A stretch of 64,000 nt of DNA from Phytohabitans rumicis (lineage in GTDB: Bacteria > Actinomycetota > Actinomycetes > Mycobacteriales > Micromonosporaceae): contig NZ_BLPG01000001.1 of the NCBI RefSeq assembly GCF_011764445.1, positions 8,361,316 to 8,425,315 of the forward strand, written 5' to 3'. A model generated the notes under the pieces. That model had not been told where the DNA came from. It did no database searches and saw only the letters and a program-made list of their open reading frames with translations. A program made the position numbers and the translations under genes. Shown here in pieces: positions 8,447-18,998 of the stretch. The stretch's first letter is position 1. Every line of letters starts with the position of its first letter.

Positions 8447-11400
8447 CTACGGGCGTGGCTGTGGGGGTGGGGGGTCGGTGCGGCGGGAGAGCTCGGCTAG
8501 ACCTACCAGGTCGTCGGGTTCGGCGTCGGGGACGTCGCGGTCGAAGTGGGCCAGGACCGGCCGCCGCAGCGACAGCACGACCAGCGCGCCCATCGCCAGC
8601 CCGCACAGGAGGTAGAGCAGGCCGGTGCCGCGGCCCGCGCCGACGCCAATCACCGCGCCGACCGTGCCGGCCAGCGGGCCGTCCGGGTTGACCAGTGGTT
8701 GCAGGGCGGCGCTGGCCAGCGGCGCCAGCGCGTACCCGAGGGAGAGCACCGACAGCGCGACCATCTGGTTCAGTGCGATCACGCGGGCGTGGAAGCGCTG
8801 CGGCACCTTCGTGTGGATGATCGTGATCCAGGCGCCGTTGACCAGCACCAGCGCGAACGACAGGCAGAACGTCCCGGCGGCGATCAGCGCCGCCGAGGGG
8901 CGCAGCCCGGAGACCGCGGCGCTGGCCGCCACACCGGCCGCCGCCCACAGCAGGCCGCGCATCCGGTGCCGCTTCGGCCCGCCCCACAGGGCCATGACGA
9001 GGCCGCCGGCCACCGCCCCGGCGGCGGACACCATCGCCACTCGCCCGGCGTCGGCCAGTGAGCCCACGGCCAGCACGAGCGGCGAAACCAGCACGAGTAC
9101 GGCGGCCAGCGGCGCGTTGAGACCGACGAAGAACAGGAGCATGGCGCGCAGTCCGGGGCGGCGGAAGAAGTAGTGGTAGCCGCCCCGGATCTCGGCGAGC
9201 ACCGTTTCCCGTCGCCGCCAGGCCAAGGTGCGCGGGAAGCGTACGGCCAGCAGCACGGTCACGCACACCATGTAGCTGGCCACGTCGAGGAGCAGGATGC
9301 CGAGCATGCCCAGCGAGTGCAGCAGCGCCACCGCCACCAGCGGTACGAGGAACTGCGCCGCCCCGGTCGCCAGCTGCACGACGCCGTTGGCGTGCCCGAG
9401 GTAGTGCTTCGGCACCAGCTGTGGCACCGCGGAGGTGTATGCGAGTCGCTGGAGCGTCAGCGCGACGGACAGCGTGGCCAGCAGTCCATAGAGGACACCC
9501 GACGCGAGTACCCCGGAGGCCAGCAGCAGGGCCAGGGCCGCCTGGATCAGTCCAGCCAGGACGCTCGCCCCGATGAGTACCCGCCGCCGGTCGCCGCGGT
9601 CCACGATGGCCCCCGCGAGGGGTGCCACGAGGATGCCCGGCAGCAGGCCGGCCACGGCGAAGAGGGCGAAGCGCAGCAGCGAGCCGGTCTCCAGGTAGGC
9701 CCAGATCGGCAGCGCGAACTCGGTCAGCGCCGTACCCGTCATGGACACCAGTTGCCCGGCCGCGACGGCGAGGAAGCGGGCCATGCTGGGGCGCGGGCCG
9801 GCCACCGCGGCCGTCGACGGGGAGGAGGGCACCGGCCCGGTCACGATCCGCGCCAGCTCAGACGCACGGTACTTGAGGAAGTAGTGCCCGGCCTCGTCCA
9901 GCACCACCAGGCCGGTACGCGGGGTCAGGAACCCCCACTCCCGGAAGCGCTCCTGGTAGTAGTCGGTGCCCGGGTCCTTCTCGCCGACGACGGACACGAT
10001 CGGCGCCCGCAACGGCGCCGCCCGGGAGGCCAGCAGCGCGGTGAAGTAGTCCTCGGCCTCCTCGGCGTCGCGCCGCATCGCCCGGATCAGGTGCCGCCGC
10101 TGGGCCGGGTCGAGCGCGCCCACGTCGGCGCCCATGGACTGCAGCCAGTTGGCGTACACGGTGTCGGACCGCAGCCGGGACAGCCGCGCCAGCAAGGAGA
10201 TCCGGGGGCGCGCGAACGGGAAGACGCCGCCCAGATACACCGCTTCGAGGGTACGGCCGGACGCCTCCAGCCGGCGGGCGACCTCCACGGTCAGCGCCGC
10301 ACCCGGACCGCAGTGTCCATAGAGGACCAGCGGGCCGGAGACCCGGCGCAGCACCTCGTCCGTCACGCGGGCTGCCACCTCGGCGAGCGGCAGCGGCTCC
10401 TCCTGCACGCCGACGTCGTGTCCCGGCACGGCGACGGAGTACAGCGACACCCCGTCGGGCAGGGCGTCGGCGAGCGGCTGGTAAACGATCGCGCTGGCCC
10501 CGCCGTACGGCACGCAGACCAGCGACAGCGTGCGGGTGGCCGCCGGGCGGGTCAGCTCGTGCAGCAGCGGGCGCGGGCCGGACCGGTCGCCGAGGCCGGC
10601 CAGCCCGCGCGGGGTCGGGTGCTTGAAGAGGTCCATCGCGCTGACCGGAAAGGGCAGCCGCCCGCGCAGCCGGCTCACCACCTGGATCGCGAGCAGCGAG
10701 TGCCCGCCGAGGGCGAAGAAGTCGTCCTCCGCGCCGACCCGCGAAACGCCCAGCAGCTCCCGCCATACGGAAGCGATGGCCTCCTCGACGGGCCCGTCGG
10801 GCGCCACAAAGGCGTCACCGCGCGCGGCGACAGCGGGAGCGGGCAGCGCGCCGCGGTCCAATTTGCCGTGCGCCATCCGCGGCAGCGCGTCCAGCCACAC
10901 CGCCGCGGCCGGCAGCATGTACTCCGGCAGCGTCCGCGCGAGCCGTTCCCGCAGCGCGGCGAGCGGGAGGTCCGGAGTGGACGCCCGCTCCAGGTACGCC
11001 ACCAGCCGCTCGCCGTGCACGACGACGGCCGCCTGGGTCACCTCGGGCAGCGCGGCGAGGGTGGCCTCGATCTCGCCCAGCTCGATCCGGTAGCCGCGCA
11101 GCTTCACCTGGTGGTCGCGCCGGCCCAGGAACTCCAGGTCACCGCTCGGCAGCCAGCGCGCCAGGTCGCCGGTGCGGTAGAGCCGCTGGCCGCTTCGCGT
11201 GTGCACGAACCGCTCGGCCGTCAGCGACGGCTTGCCCAGGTAGCCGCGGGCGAGCCGGTCACCGCCCAGGAAGAGCTCGCCGACCGCGCCCACCGGCACC
11301 GGCCGGAGTAGCCGGTCGAGCACGTGCGCCTCGGCGTACGGCAGGGGGCGGCCGATCGGCGTGGTGACCGAGCCGGGATCCACGTCGGGGCGCACCGGGT

Positions 11401-13707
11401 ACGTGGTGACGCCGACCGTGGCCTCGGTCGGTCCATAGTGGTTGACGACCTCGGCGGAACCGAGCGATGCGAGCTCCCGGGTCCAGTCCGCCCGGGACGC
11501 CTCGCCGCCGAGCACGAGCGCGCGCCGGGGGAGCAGGTCGCGGGCGGGCACCTCGGCGGCGAGCGTGGCCAGGTGGGACGGGGTGAGCTTCAGGTAGTCG
11601 ATCCGGTCCGCCGCGATGCGGGCGGCCACCTCCTGGGCGGTGGACCGCCGGTCGATCAGGTGGACGCAGCCGCCGGTCGCGAGCGCCGGGTAGAACATGG
11701 TGACCGCGAAGTCGAACGACAGCGACTGCATCAGGCCGAAGCGGGCACCGTCCACGATGGCCAGCCGGTGGCGTATCCCGTCGAGGTAGCGCACCAGCTG
11801 CTGGTGCTGGACGGCGACGCCCTTGGGCTGCCCGGTGGAGCCGGAGGTGTAGATGACGTACGCGAGGTTGTCGGGCGTCGCTACCCCAGCCAAAGGCGCC
11901 CCGGCCAACGGCGCCCCAGCGGGACCCACCACGTCGGTGACCACCCGGCCGGTATAGCCGGCGAAGAGCCCGGCCAGTTCCGGCGTGGTGAGCAGCACGC
12001 CGGCGCCCGCGTCGTCGAGCAGGTACGCCAGCCGGGCCGGCGGCTGCTCCGGGTCCAGCGGCAGGTACGCGCCGCCCGCCTTGAGCACGCCGAGCACCGC
12101 CACCGCCGAGCCGGTGGACTGCGGCAGGCAGATGCCCACCCGCGCGTCCGGCTCGACGCCGAGCGCGCGCAGCCGCGCCGCGAGCCCGTTCGCCAGGCTG
12201 TCCAGCTCCGCGTACGTCAGCGCGGCCGCGCCGTGCACCACGGCCGGCGCGTCGGGCGTGCGGGCCACCCAGCCGTCGAACGCGTCGGTCAGCAGCGCCG
12301 GTGCCGAGTCCACCGGCTCCCCGAGGCTGAACCGCCGCAGCACCACGTGTTCGTCGGGCGACAGCAGGTCCAGTGTGGACAGTGGTAGGGACGGATCAGC
12401 GCACGCCTGGCGCAGCAACGTCGCGTAGCGCCCGAACAGCCGCGCCACGGTGCCGGCGTCGAACAGGTCGGTGTTGTAGGTGACCGTGCCGACCAGCTCG
12501 TCCCCGTCGTGGTGCAGGTACAGGGCCAGCTCGTGCCGGGTGGTCGCCGGCGCCACGTCGAACGGGCCGAACGCGAGCGAGCCGCGCCGGGTCGAGGGCG
12601 GCTTGGCGTAGTTCTGCATCGCGAAGCTGACCTGGAAGACCGGCGGCCGGCGCACGTCCCGGGTCACCTTCAGCTCGCTGACCAGCCGCTCAAACGGCAG
12701 CTCCTGGTGGGCGAACGCGTCGATGGCGGCCTCGCGTACCCGGCCGAGCAGCCCGTCGAACGTCGGGTCGCCGGCCAGGTCGGCCCGGAAGACGACCGTG
12801 TTGACGAACAGCCCGACCAGGCCCTCGGTCTCCGGCTGTCCCCGCCCGGACACCGGTACGCCGACGCCGAAGTCGTCCTGGCCGGCGTACCAGCCCAGCA
12901 GCGCCTGGAACCCGGCCAGCAGCACCATGAACGGCGTCGCGCCGCGGGCCCGGCCGACCGCCGCGAGGGCCGCGGTCAGCCCCGCGTCGAGCCGGAACGT
13001 GTGCACCGCGCCGTTGGCGGTCTGCTCGGGCGGGTAGGGGCGGTCGGTCGGCAGCTCCAACGCGGGCACCCCGGCCAGCCGTTCCCGCCAGAACGACAGG
13101 TCGCGCCCGGTCGAGGTCAGCGCCCGCTGCCAGCGTGCCCAGTCGCCGTACCCGATCGGCAGTTCCGGCAGCCCGGCCGGGCGGCCGGTGCGCGCGGCGT
13201 CGTAGAGCGCGCCCAGTTCGTCCAGGATCAGCTCGGTGGACCAGCCGTCGCTGACGATGTGGTGCATGGTCAGGCACAGCACCCGGTCGTCCGGCCCGAT
13301 CGTGACCAGCGCCGCCCGGAAGAGCGGCCCGGCGGCCAGGTCGAACGGGACGGCCACCTCCCGGGCCAGCGCGTCGGGGAGTCCAACCGGGTGAGCGGCA
13401 CGGGTCCCGGCGTGGCCACCTCCACGGTGGGCTTGCCGTCCACAGTGGCCGGAAAGCGCATCCGCAGGCTCTCGTGCCGCGCCACGAGCGCGGCCAGCGC
13501 CGCCTCCAGCGCGTCCTCGTCGAGCGGTCCGGCGATCCGCAGCGGCAGCCACATGTGGTAGGTCGCGGTGCCCGGCGCGTACTGCTCCAGGAACCACATC
13601 CGCTCCTGGGCGTACGACAGCGGCGGCGGGCTGCCGTCGGCGCACCGGGCGATGGCCGGCGACGCCGCACCCGCGGCGCGCCACCGCTGGGCGAGCGCCG
13701 ACGTCAC
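8447..13707 (-). CDS. NRPS termination module C-A-PCP-TE fused to an MFS exporter; apparent 1-base frameshift near 13382
   Basis: About 1,753 residues. Order: condensation domain (start RMWFLEQYAPGT; active site MHHIVSDGWS), adenylation domain (about 470-960; YTSGSTGQPKGV, NHYGPTEATVG, YRTGDLARW), carrier (about 1000; DDFFALGGHSLLAIQ), thioesterase (about 1055-1290) and an MFS permease (about 1305-1742). The pocket residues I read from the A domain are D-F-T-K-V-G-H-V-G, close to the aspartate code DLTKVGHIG, so Asp is the predicted substrate. The thioesterase has GHCGPG where GHSxG is usual, giving a Cys nucleophile; its partners appear as VVGEKDPG and EAGHYF. GTG start at 13707 overlaps the upstream stop (GTGA). 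The N-terminal frame breaks after TRLD; one C at 13380-13383 restores it. Confidence 0.88.
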
Positions 13708-15484
13708 AGGGCCAGCTCCTCGAGCGCCTCGGTCAGGTCGGCCACCGTCGGGTGGGTGAAGAGCAATCGCACGGGTACGTCGAGACCGGTCGCCGCGTTG
13801 ATCCGCCCGATGACCCGCATGGCGTGCAGGGAGTGGCCGCCGAGCGCGAAGAAGTCGTGGTGCACGCCGACCTTGTCGAGCCCGAGCACGTCGCCGACGA
13901 CGTCGGCCACCAGTTCCTCGCCCTCGGTCCGGGGCGGCACGTACGCGACCGGCGGTGGCGGTGCGGCGGCGACGGCCATCGGCGCGGGCTCGGGCACGCT
14001 GGCCAGCACGGCCTCGGCGACCGGGCGCTCGGGCCCGGTCGCGAGCATCCGGAGCAGGTCCTGGAACTGGGTGGCGAGGGCGGCCACCGCGTCCGCGGCG
14101 AACCGGCCGGCGGCGTACTCGAAGACGAGCTTGACCTCGCCGGTGCCGGTGGGCAGCACGATCAGCGTGAGGTCCACATGGGAGTTGCCGGCCGGCACGG
14201 GCAGCACGGTCGCGGACAGGCCGGCCCACTCGATGTCGTGCAGCCGGTAGTCCTGCATGTTGAAGCCGAACTGCACCAGCGGCGGCCGGCCCGGTACGCG
14301 CGGCGGAGCGAGCGCGGCGACCACCGCCTCGAACGGCGCGTCCTGGTGTGCCAGCGCTCCCGCGACCGCCTCGCTGACCCGCCGCACAGCGTCCGGGAAC
14401 CGCGGCTCGCCGTCCAGGGCGGCGCGCACCGCGACGATGTTCGTGAAGTCGCCGACCACCCGCTCGGTGCCCGGCTCGGTGCGCCCGCCGACGAACACGC
14501 CGACCGGCACCTCGGCCCGCCCGGTGTACCGCCCGAGCAGGAGCTGGTACGCGGTGAGCAGCACCGGTCCGAGGCTGAGGCGGCCCGCACCGCCGCCGGC
14601 CGCGACGAGCCGGTCGACGAAGTCGGGGCCAGCATCCTGACCTCCTCGGCGAGGCCCGGCGCGGGCGACGCGGGCGGTGGCAGCGGCAGGTCGAGCGGCG
14701 CTCCGATGCCGTCCAGTGTGGACCGCCAGTACGCCAGCGCCCGCCCGAGCCCGCCCGCGTCGAGCCGGCGGCGCTGGTGCGTGGCGACGTCCGGGTACTG
14801 CACCGGGTGGGTGTCGAACGCCGGCCCGCCGCCGGTCTGCCGGGCCTGGTACGCGGCGGCGATCTCGCTGGTCACGATGCCGAGCGACGCGGCGTCCAGC
14901 ACGAAGTGGTGGCCGGCGAGCAGGAGCACGTGCTCCTCCGGGCCGACCCGCAGCACGGCGGCCCGCACGAGCGGCCCGCGCGCGAGGTCGAACGGCTCGG
15001 CCCGCAGCCGCGCCACCCATTCCTCCGCGCCTGCCGAGCCGGCGAAGTCCACCAGCAGCGGGGCGCGCAGGCCGCCGACGATGCGCTGCCGGGGCTCCTC
15101 GCCGCCCGGCACGGGCACCGCCCGCAGGCCGTCGTGCCGGGCCACCACCTCGTCGACGGCCGCCGCCAGGGCCGGCACGTCGAGCGGGCCGCGCAGCCGG
15201 ATCGCGGTGGCCACGTGCGCGCTGTCCGGGTCCACCTGAGCCGCCAGCCAGGCCCGCCGCTGATTGACCGAGCAGTCAACGACCTGCTCGCCGGTCGTGC
15301 GGGGCGGGCGCGGCACCGGCCGCAGCCGCTTGAGGAGCAGGGCCCGCTGCTCCGGCGTGAGCTGGCCGATCCGGTCCCGCACGGTGTTAGATGGTTCGCT
15401 CGCTCGCGCGGCGCTCAAGGCGCCGTCTTCCCTCGTCGCTGCGCTCCTCAGTCCAGACGCCGCCGCGCCAGCTCGCTCGCTCAC
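13704..15484 (-). CDS. NRPS condensation-carrier (C-PCP) didomain protein; apparent 1-base frameshift near 14638
   Basis: Condensation domain with active-site motif AGHHFVLDAAS (HHxxxDA rather than the usual HHxxxDG) and a downstream carrier domain with DFFALGGHSLHAMRV; no adenylation domain. It would have to be loaded from elsewhere, plausibly from the FkbH/carrier protein encoded upstream. The frame changes after GLAEEV and resumes at AGPDFVDRLVAAGG; one missing C around 14635-14642 explains it. GTG start at 15484 has a strong ribosome site (AAGGAGGA, 5 bases away). The first 32 residues (SERAGAAASG to AARASEPSN) come from a repeat-like sequence. The frame is also open upstream into the glycosyltransferase, so a fused protein cannot be excluded. 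Confidence 0.8.
15390..15484 (-). repeat. Gene-start repeat encoding SERA...ARASEPS
   Basis: On the minus strand GTGAGCGAGCGAGCTGGCGC begins the C-PCP gene and GCGCGAGCGAGCGAACCATC ends the segment, so the ends resemble one another. Similar GTGAGCGAGCG...GAACCATC stretches at gene starts are, as far as I recall, recurrent in Micromonosporaceae. It is translated, adding about 32 residues ahead of the first recognisable C-domain sequence. Confidence 0.5.
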
Positions 15485-16746
15485 GCCGTCCTCCTTCGTC
15501 CGCGGTCGTGGGATCGTGGGCGGCCGCGTGGACGCGCCCAGCAGCCCTTCGAGCCGGTCGCAGGCGGCCTCCACGGCGGCCGCGGAGTCGACGAGCGGCG
15601 CGCGCTGCCGGTTGCGGGCCGCGTACCCGGGGTCGTCCAGCACCCGGGTCAGCAGCGCGGTGGTCGCGTCGGCCGTCCAGCGCGCGGCCGGCAGCCACTC
15701 GGCCAGGCCCAGCCGCCGCAGCCGCGCGGCGTTGTCCGGCCGGTCGGTGCCGTGCGCCAGCACCACCTGGGGTACGCCGGACGCGATCGCCCGCGCGCAG
15801 GTGAGCACCCCGCCGTGGTGCACGACCGCCGCCACCCGTGGCATCAGCGTCCGGAACGGCAGCGCCGGCTGCCAGTGCACGCCGTCCGGCAGCGCCTCGG
15901 GACCAGGTCGCGGTGCCGGCAGACCAGGATGCCCGGCCGGCCGGCGCGGGCGCACGCCTGCGCCGCGACCCGGTACCACTCCTGGTGCAGCAGCTGCCCG
16001 GACCCGCCGGTGACCAGGACCGGCCGGCGCTCCGCCGGGACGCCGTCGGCCACCAGCGCCGCCACGTCGGGCGGCAGCTCGCCGGTCTCGGCGTCGTCGT
16101 GCAGCACGAAGCCGGGCAGCGCGGCCCCGGCGGGCGCCGGGTCGCCGGCCTCGTCGAACCAGTCCGGCCACAACCCCAGCTGCAGGTCGGCGGAGTTCAG
16201 CCACGGCGCCCAGTCGTCCACAGCGGACAGTCCGGCGGCGGCCCGGACCCGGTTCGCCGGCCCGGCCAGCGTGCGCGGGAAGAGCCGCTCGGTCAGCGGC
16301 ACCGCCATGAACAGCGTCGGCGACAGCGCCAGCCAGGCCGCGGGTACGCCGTACGCCTCGCGCAGCATCAGCACGGACAGGCCGGAGGTGTGCCGGCTGA
16401 CCGCCACCACCTGGCCCGGGTCGCGCTCGCGCACCAGGGCGGCCATCGACTCGTACTCCTTGCGGATCTGCTCCCACAGGCCGTTGCGCTCGTAGTAGTC
16501 GGCCAGGTGGTTGACGTCGGCGAGCACGTTGAGCAGCAGGTGCTGGGCGTCGTGCAGGGTCCGCGCGTACGCCTCCTCGGTGTCGACCGGCACGAACGCC
16601 AGCCCGGCGGCGCGGGCCGTCGCGCCGTAGTACTCGTGGGTGTGCAGCACCACCTCGTGACCGCGGGAGCGCAGGGCCTTGCCGATCCGGATGAACGGCA
16701 GCACGTCGCCGTTGGTGCCGTAGGTGCTGATCAGGAAGGTACCCAT
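15485..16746 (-). CDS. GT1-type (macrolide/erythromycin-like) glycosyltransferase; apparent 1-base frameshift near 15900
   Basis: Begins MGTFLISTYGTNGDVLPFIRIGKALRSRGHEV, typical of GT-B glycosyltransferases that modify natural products. The C-terminal nucleotide-sugar site is seen as RVAAVVHHGGVLTCARAIASGVPQVVLAHGTDRPDNAARL, broken here only by the reporting limit of the eye, not in sequence. The first frame ends after CRHRDLVP and the second begins EALPDGVHWQPALPF; adding one G at 15900-15901 joins them. No stop separates this frame from the C-PCP gene, so the right end given is the last base before that gene's likely start. A TGA in another frame would overlap that GTG, so a further sequence error could hide the true stop. 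Probably glycosylates the peptide product or an intermediate. Confidence 0.8.
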
Positions 16747-16754
16747 GGCCGATG

Positions 16755-18773
16755 TCAGCGGTCCGCGTCGAGCAGCGCGCGGACCTCGTCGTCGGTGAGC
16801 TGTTCCAGCTCGGCGAGCAGGTCGTCCAGGTCCGCGGACTGGTGTTCGCGGATCGTGCGGGCGATGTCGGCCACCGTGAACGCGTCGGTGAAGAGCGCGT
16901 CCACGGGCAGCTCCACGCCGAAGTCGTCGCGGACCCGTACGGCGAACCGGACCAGGGCCAGCGAATGGCCGCCCAGCTCATGGAAGTTGTCATGCACCGA
17001 CGAGGGTGCGAAGTCGAGCAGTTCGGCCCAGATCCGCGCCACGTGGGCCTCGGTCGGGTCGTCGGTCTGGATGGCGGCGGCCGGCGCGGCCGCCCGGCGC
17101 GCGTCGACCGCCGCCAGCACCTGGGCGGCGGTGGTGCGGCCGCTGGCGATCCGGTGCGTGGTGTCAGCTGGCGCTCGCTCCGCCAAAGGCGCGGCCGCCG
17201 TCGAGAGCTCCGCCGTTGGCGCCACCACGGGCGGCTCGTACCGGGCCGCCAGGGCATCCGATGTGGACACCAGGAACGCGTCGCCGTCCCGCCGTACGCC
17301 CGGCAGGCCGGTGAGGAAGTCGTACGCGGGGCGGTTGCGGTCGGTGGGCGCGTAGGCGAGCGCCACGTCGGCGAGGCCGCGCTCCCGGGCCAGCGCGCCG
17401 AGCACGGCCAGCACCCGGTGCTCCACGCCGCGCCCCAGCACCCGGCAGCTGAGCAGGAACGTCTCCACGGCGAGCCGGTCGCCCCGGGCACCGTGGACGA
17501 CGACGCCCACCTGGCCGTACGAGCCGAACCGGTCGGCCACCTCGACCACCAGTACGTCCACTGTGGTCAGCTCGGCGGCGGTACGGCGTACCGTGGTGAG
17601 GTTGAACTGGTTGGTGCGCTGGGTGAGCTGCGCGGTGCGGCCGGCGTCCGCGGGCGCCATCGGCCGTACGTCGACGACCAGGCCGAGCCCGTCCAGGAAG
17701 CTCGCGAGCGACGGCGCTTCGGTCCGCGCGGCCCGGCGCTGGGCCTCGACCCGGTAGCGGTCGGCGCGCCGCTCGTCGTCGGCGGTCACCCGGACGTGGT
17801 CGAGCGGCCAGCAGTGCCGCAGGTACGGCACGACCGCGTCCGCCGCGGCCGGCAGCGCGAGGGCGAGCACCTCGGGGTGGGCGGCGCGGACCTCGGCGAC
17901 CTCGACCGGGTTGTCGTCGAGGAAGACGAACGAGTCCAGCCCGAGGTCGAGCTCGGCGGCCAGCGCCGCGAGGTTGGCCGACTTGGGCCGCCAGTCGATC
18001 CGGTGCGCGGTCACGTGCTCCGGGCGCAGCACCATGTCGGGGTGGTCGGCCAGCACGGCGAGCACGTCCGCCTCGGTGTTCTTGCTGCACAGGGCGATGA
18101 GGCGGCCGGCGGCGCGCTGGGCGAGGAGGAACTCCTGCAGCGCGCGGCGCCCCGCCGGGACCCGCACCCCGAGCACGCCGTCCTCGCCGACCACGCCGTC
18201 CCACAGCGTGTTGTCGGCGTCGACCGCGATCACCTTCGGGCGCGGGGTGAGCCAGGCGTGCACGGCGCGGGCCACGACGGTGCCGAGCGCCGCGAACATC
18301 GCCCGCGTGTAGGGCACGTCCGCGGACCGCTCGCCGTACGCGTCGAAGTAGTCCGCCACCGGGTACTGGTCGGTAATGTCGGCGCTCGTGATTACCCGCA
18401 CCCGGGCGTCGCCGGCCAGCGCCGCCGCGAGGTGCGCCTCCGCCGCCGCGCCGTCCGCCCCGGGCGCGGGCGGGCAACATACCACCAGGTGGGGAACCGC
18501 CGCCGTGCCGGCGCTCTGCCGCACCGCCTCGGCCAGCTCGTCGGCCCCGGCGAGGCCGTCCCGCCACTGGTCCACCCGCACGAGTACGACGTTGGCGCCG
18601 CGGCGGTTGCGGGCGAGCGGGCCGTCGCCGTCGAGCAGCGCCTGAAACACCTGGTTGTACGGCGCGAACTCGGTCCGCGCGGGCACGCCCCACTCGTCCC
18701 ACCAGTGGCTGAGCACGTCGTCGATCGGGTCCGCGGTGAAGCTCGCGGCGATGGCAAGGCGCAGTGAGTCCAC
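16755..18773 (-). CDS. FkbH-like HAD-family glyceryltransferase/phosphatase with C-terminal carrier domain
   Basis: 672 residues. The HAD active site KVIAVDADNTLWDGVVGEDG (DxDxT, about residue 180) and FLDDNPVEVAEVRAAHPEVL are FkbH hallmarks, followed by a GNAT-like region (LTQRTNQFNLTTVRR). A carrier domain follows (DNFHELGGHSLALVRF, about residue 600; the Ser carries phosphopantetheine). FkbH enzymes take a glyceryl group from 1,3-bisphosphoglycerate, remove phosphate and load it on a carrier; a fusion with the carrier is known for OzmB of oxazolomycin synthesis. Here the carrier in cis suggests a three-carbon glyceryl starter. GTG start at 18773. First gene of the operon; stops 8 bases before the glycosyltransferase start. 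Confidence 0.88.
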   Translation of the reverse strand: MDSLRLAIAASFTADPIDDVLSHWWDEWGVPARTEFAPYNQVFQALLDGDGPLARNRRGANVVLVRVDQWRDGLAGADELAEAVRQSAGTAAVPHLVVCCPPAPGADGAAAEAHLAAALAGDARVRVITSADITDQYPVADYFDAYGERSADVPYTRAMFAALGTVVARAVHAWLTPRPKVIAVDADNTLWDGVVGEDGVLGVRVPAGRRALQEFLLAQRAAGRLIALCSKNTEADVLAVLADHPDMVLRPEHVTAHRIDWRPKSANLAALAAELDLGLDSFVFLDDNPVEVAEVRAAHPEVLALALPAAADAVVPYLRHCWPLDHVRVTADDERRADRYRVEAQRRAARTEAPSLASFLDGLGLVVDVRPMAPADAGRTAQLTQRTNQFNLTTVRRTAAELTTVDVLVVEVADRFGSYGQVGVVVHGARGDRLAVETFLLSCRVLGRGVEHRVLAVLGALARERGLADVALAYAPTDRNRPAYDFLTGLPGVRRDGDAFLVSTSDALAARYEPPVVAPTAELSTAAAPLAERAPADTTHRIASGRTTAAQVLAAVDARRAAAPAAAIQTDDPTEAHVARIWAELLDFAPSSVHDNFHELGGHSLALVRFAVRVRDDFGVELPVDALFTDAFTVADIARTIREHQSADLDDLLAELEQLTDDEVRALLDADR

Positions 18774-18809
18774 TGTAGAAGGTCCCCTCGTGAGACGACG
18801 CCGAGCGTG

Positions 18810-18823
18810 TGGGAGCGCTCCCA
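18810..18823. promoter_or_regulatory. LacI-family operator, perfect CebR/CelR-type box
   Basis: The palindrome TGGGAGCGCTCCCA is identical to the operator bound by the cello-oligosaccharide sensors CebR (Streptomyces) and CelR (Thermobifida). It lies 37 bases before the FkbH start and just downstream of the predicted -10 box, the usual place for repression by roadblock. The repressor is not encoded in this window. Confidence 0.8.
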
Positions 18824-18838
18824 AGGTCAATACCAAGA

Positions 18839-18868
18839 AATCTACTGATCTCTTTGTAAGGGTGTCAA
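18839..18868 (-). promoter_or_regulatory. Predicted vegetative promoter of the FkbH/NRPS operon
   Basis: On the minus strand TTGACA (18868-18863) and TAGATT (18844-18839) are 18 bases apart, close to the principal sigma-factor consensus. This is the most AT-rich stretch nearby. Transcription would start close to the CebR-type box. Confidence 0.6.
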
Positions 18869-18998
18869 CCGGCCACTGTGGACCGGTGAATTGTCCTGAC
18901 CCAACGGACCATCCGCGATGATCCGTTCGGTTGGTCGCCTCTAGGGCGTGCTCGCGACACGCCGGCGGCGGACCGGCGGCAAGGACTAGCGTGGGCGG

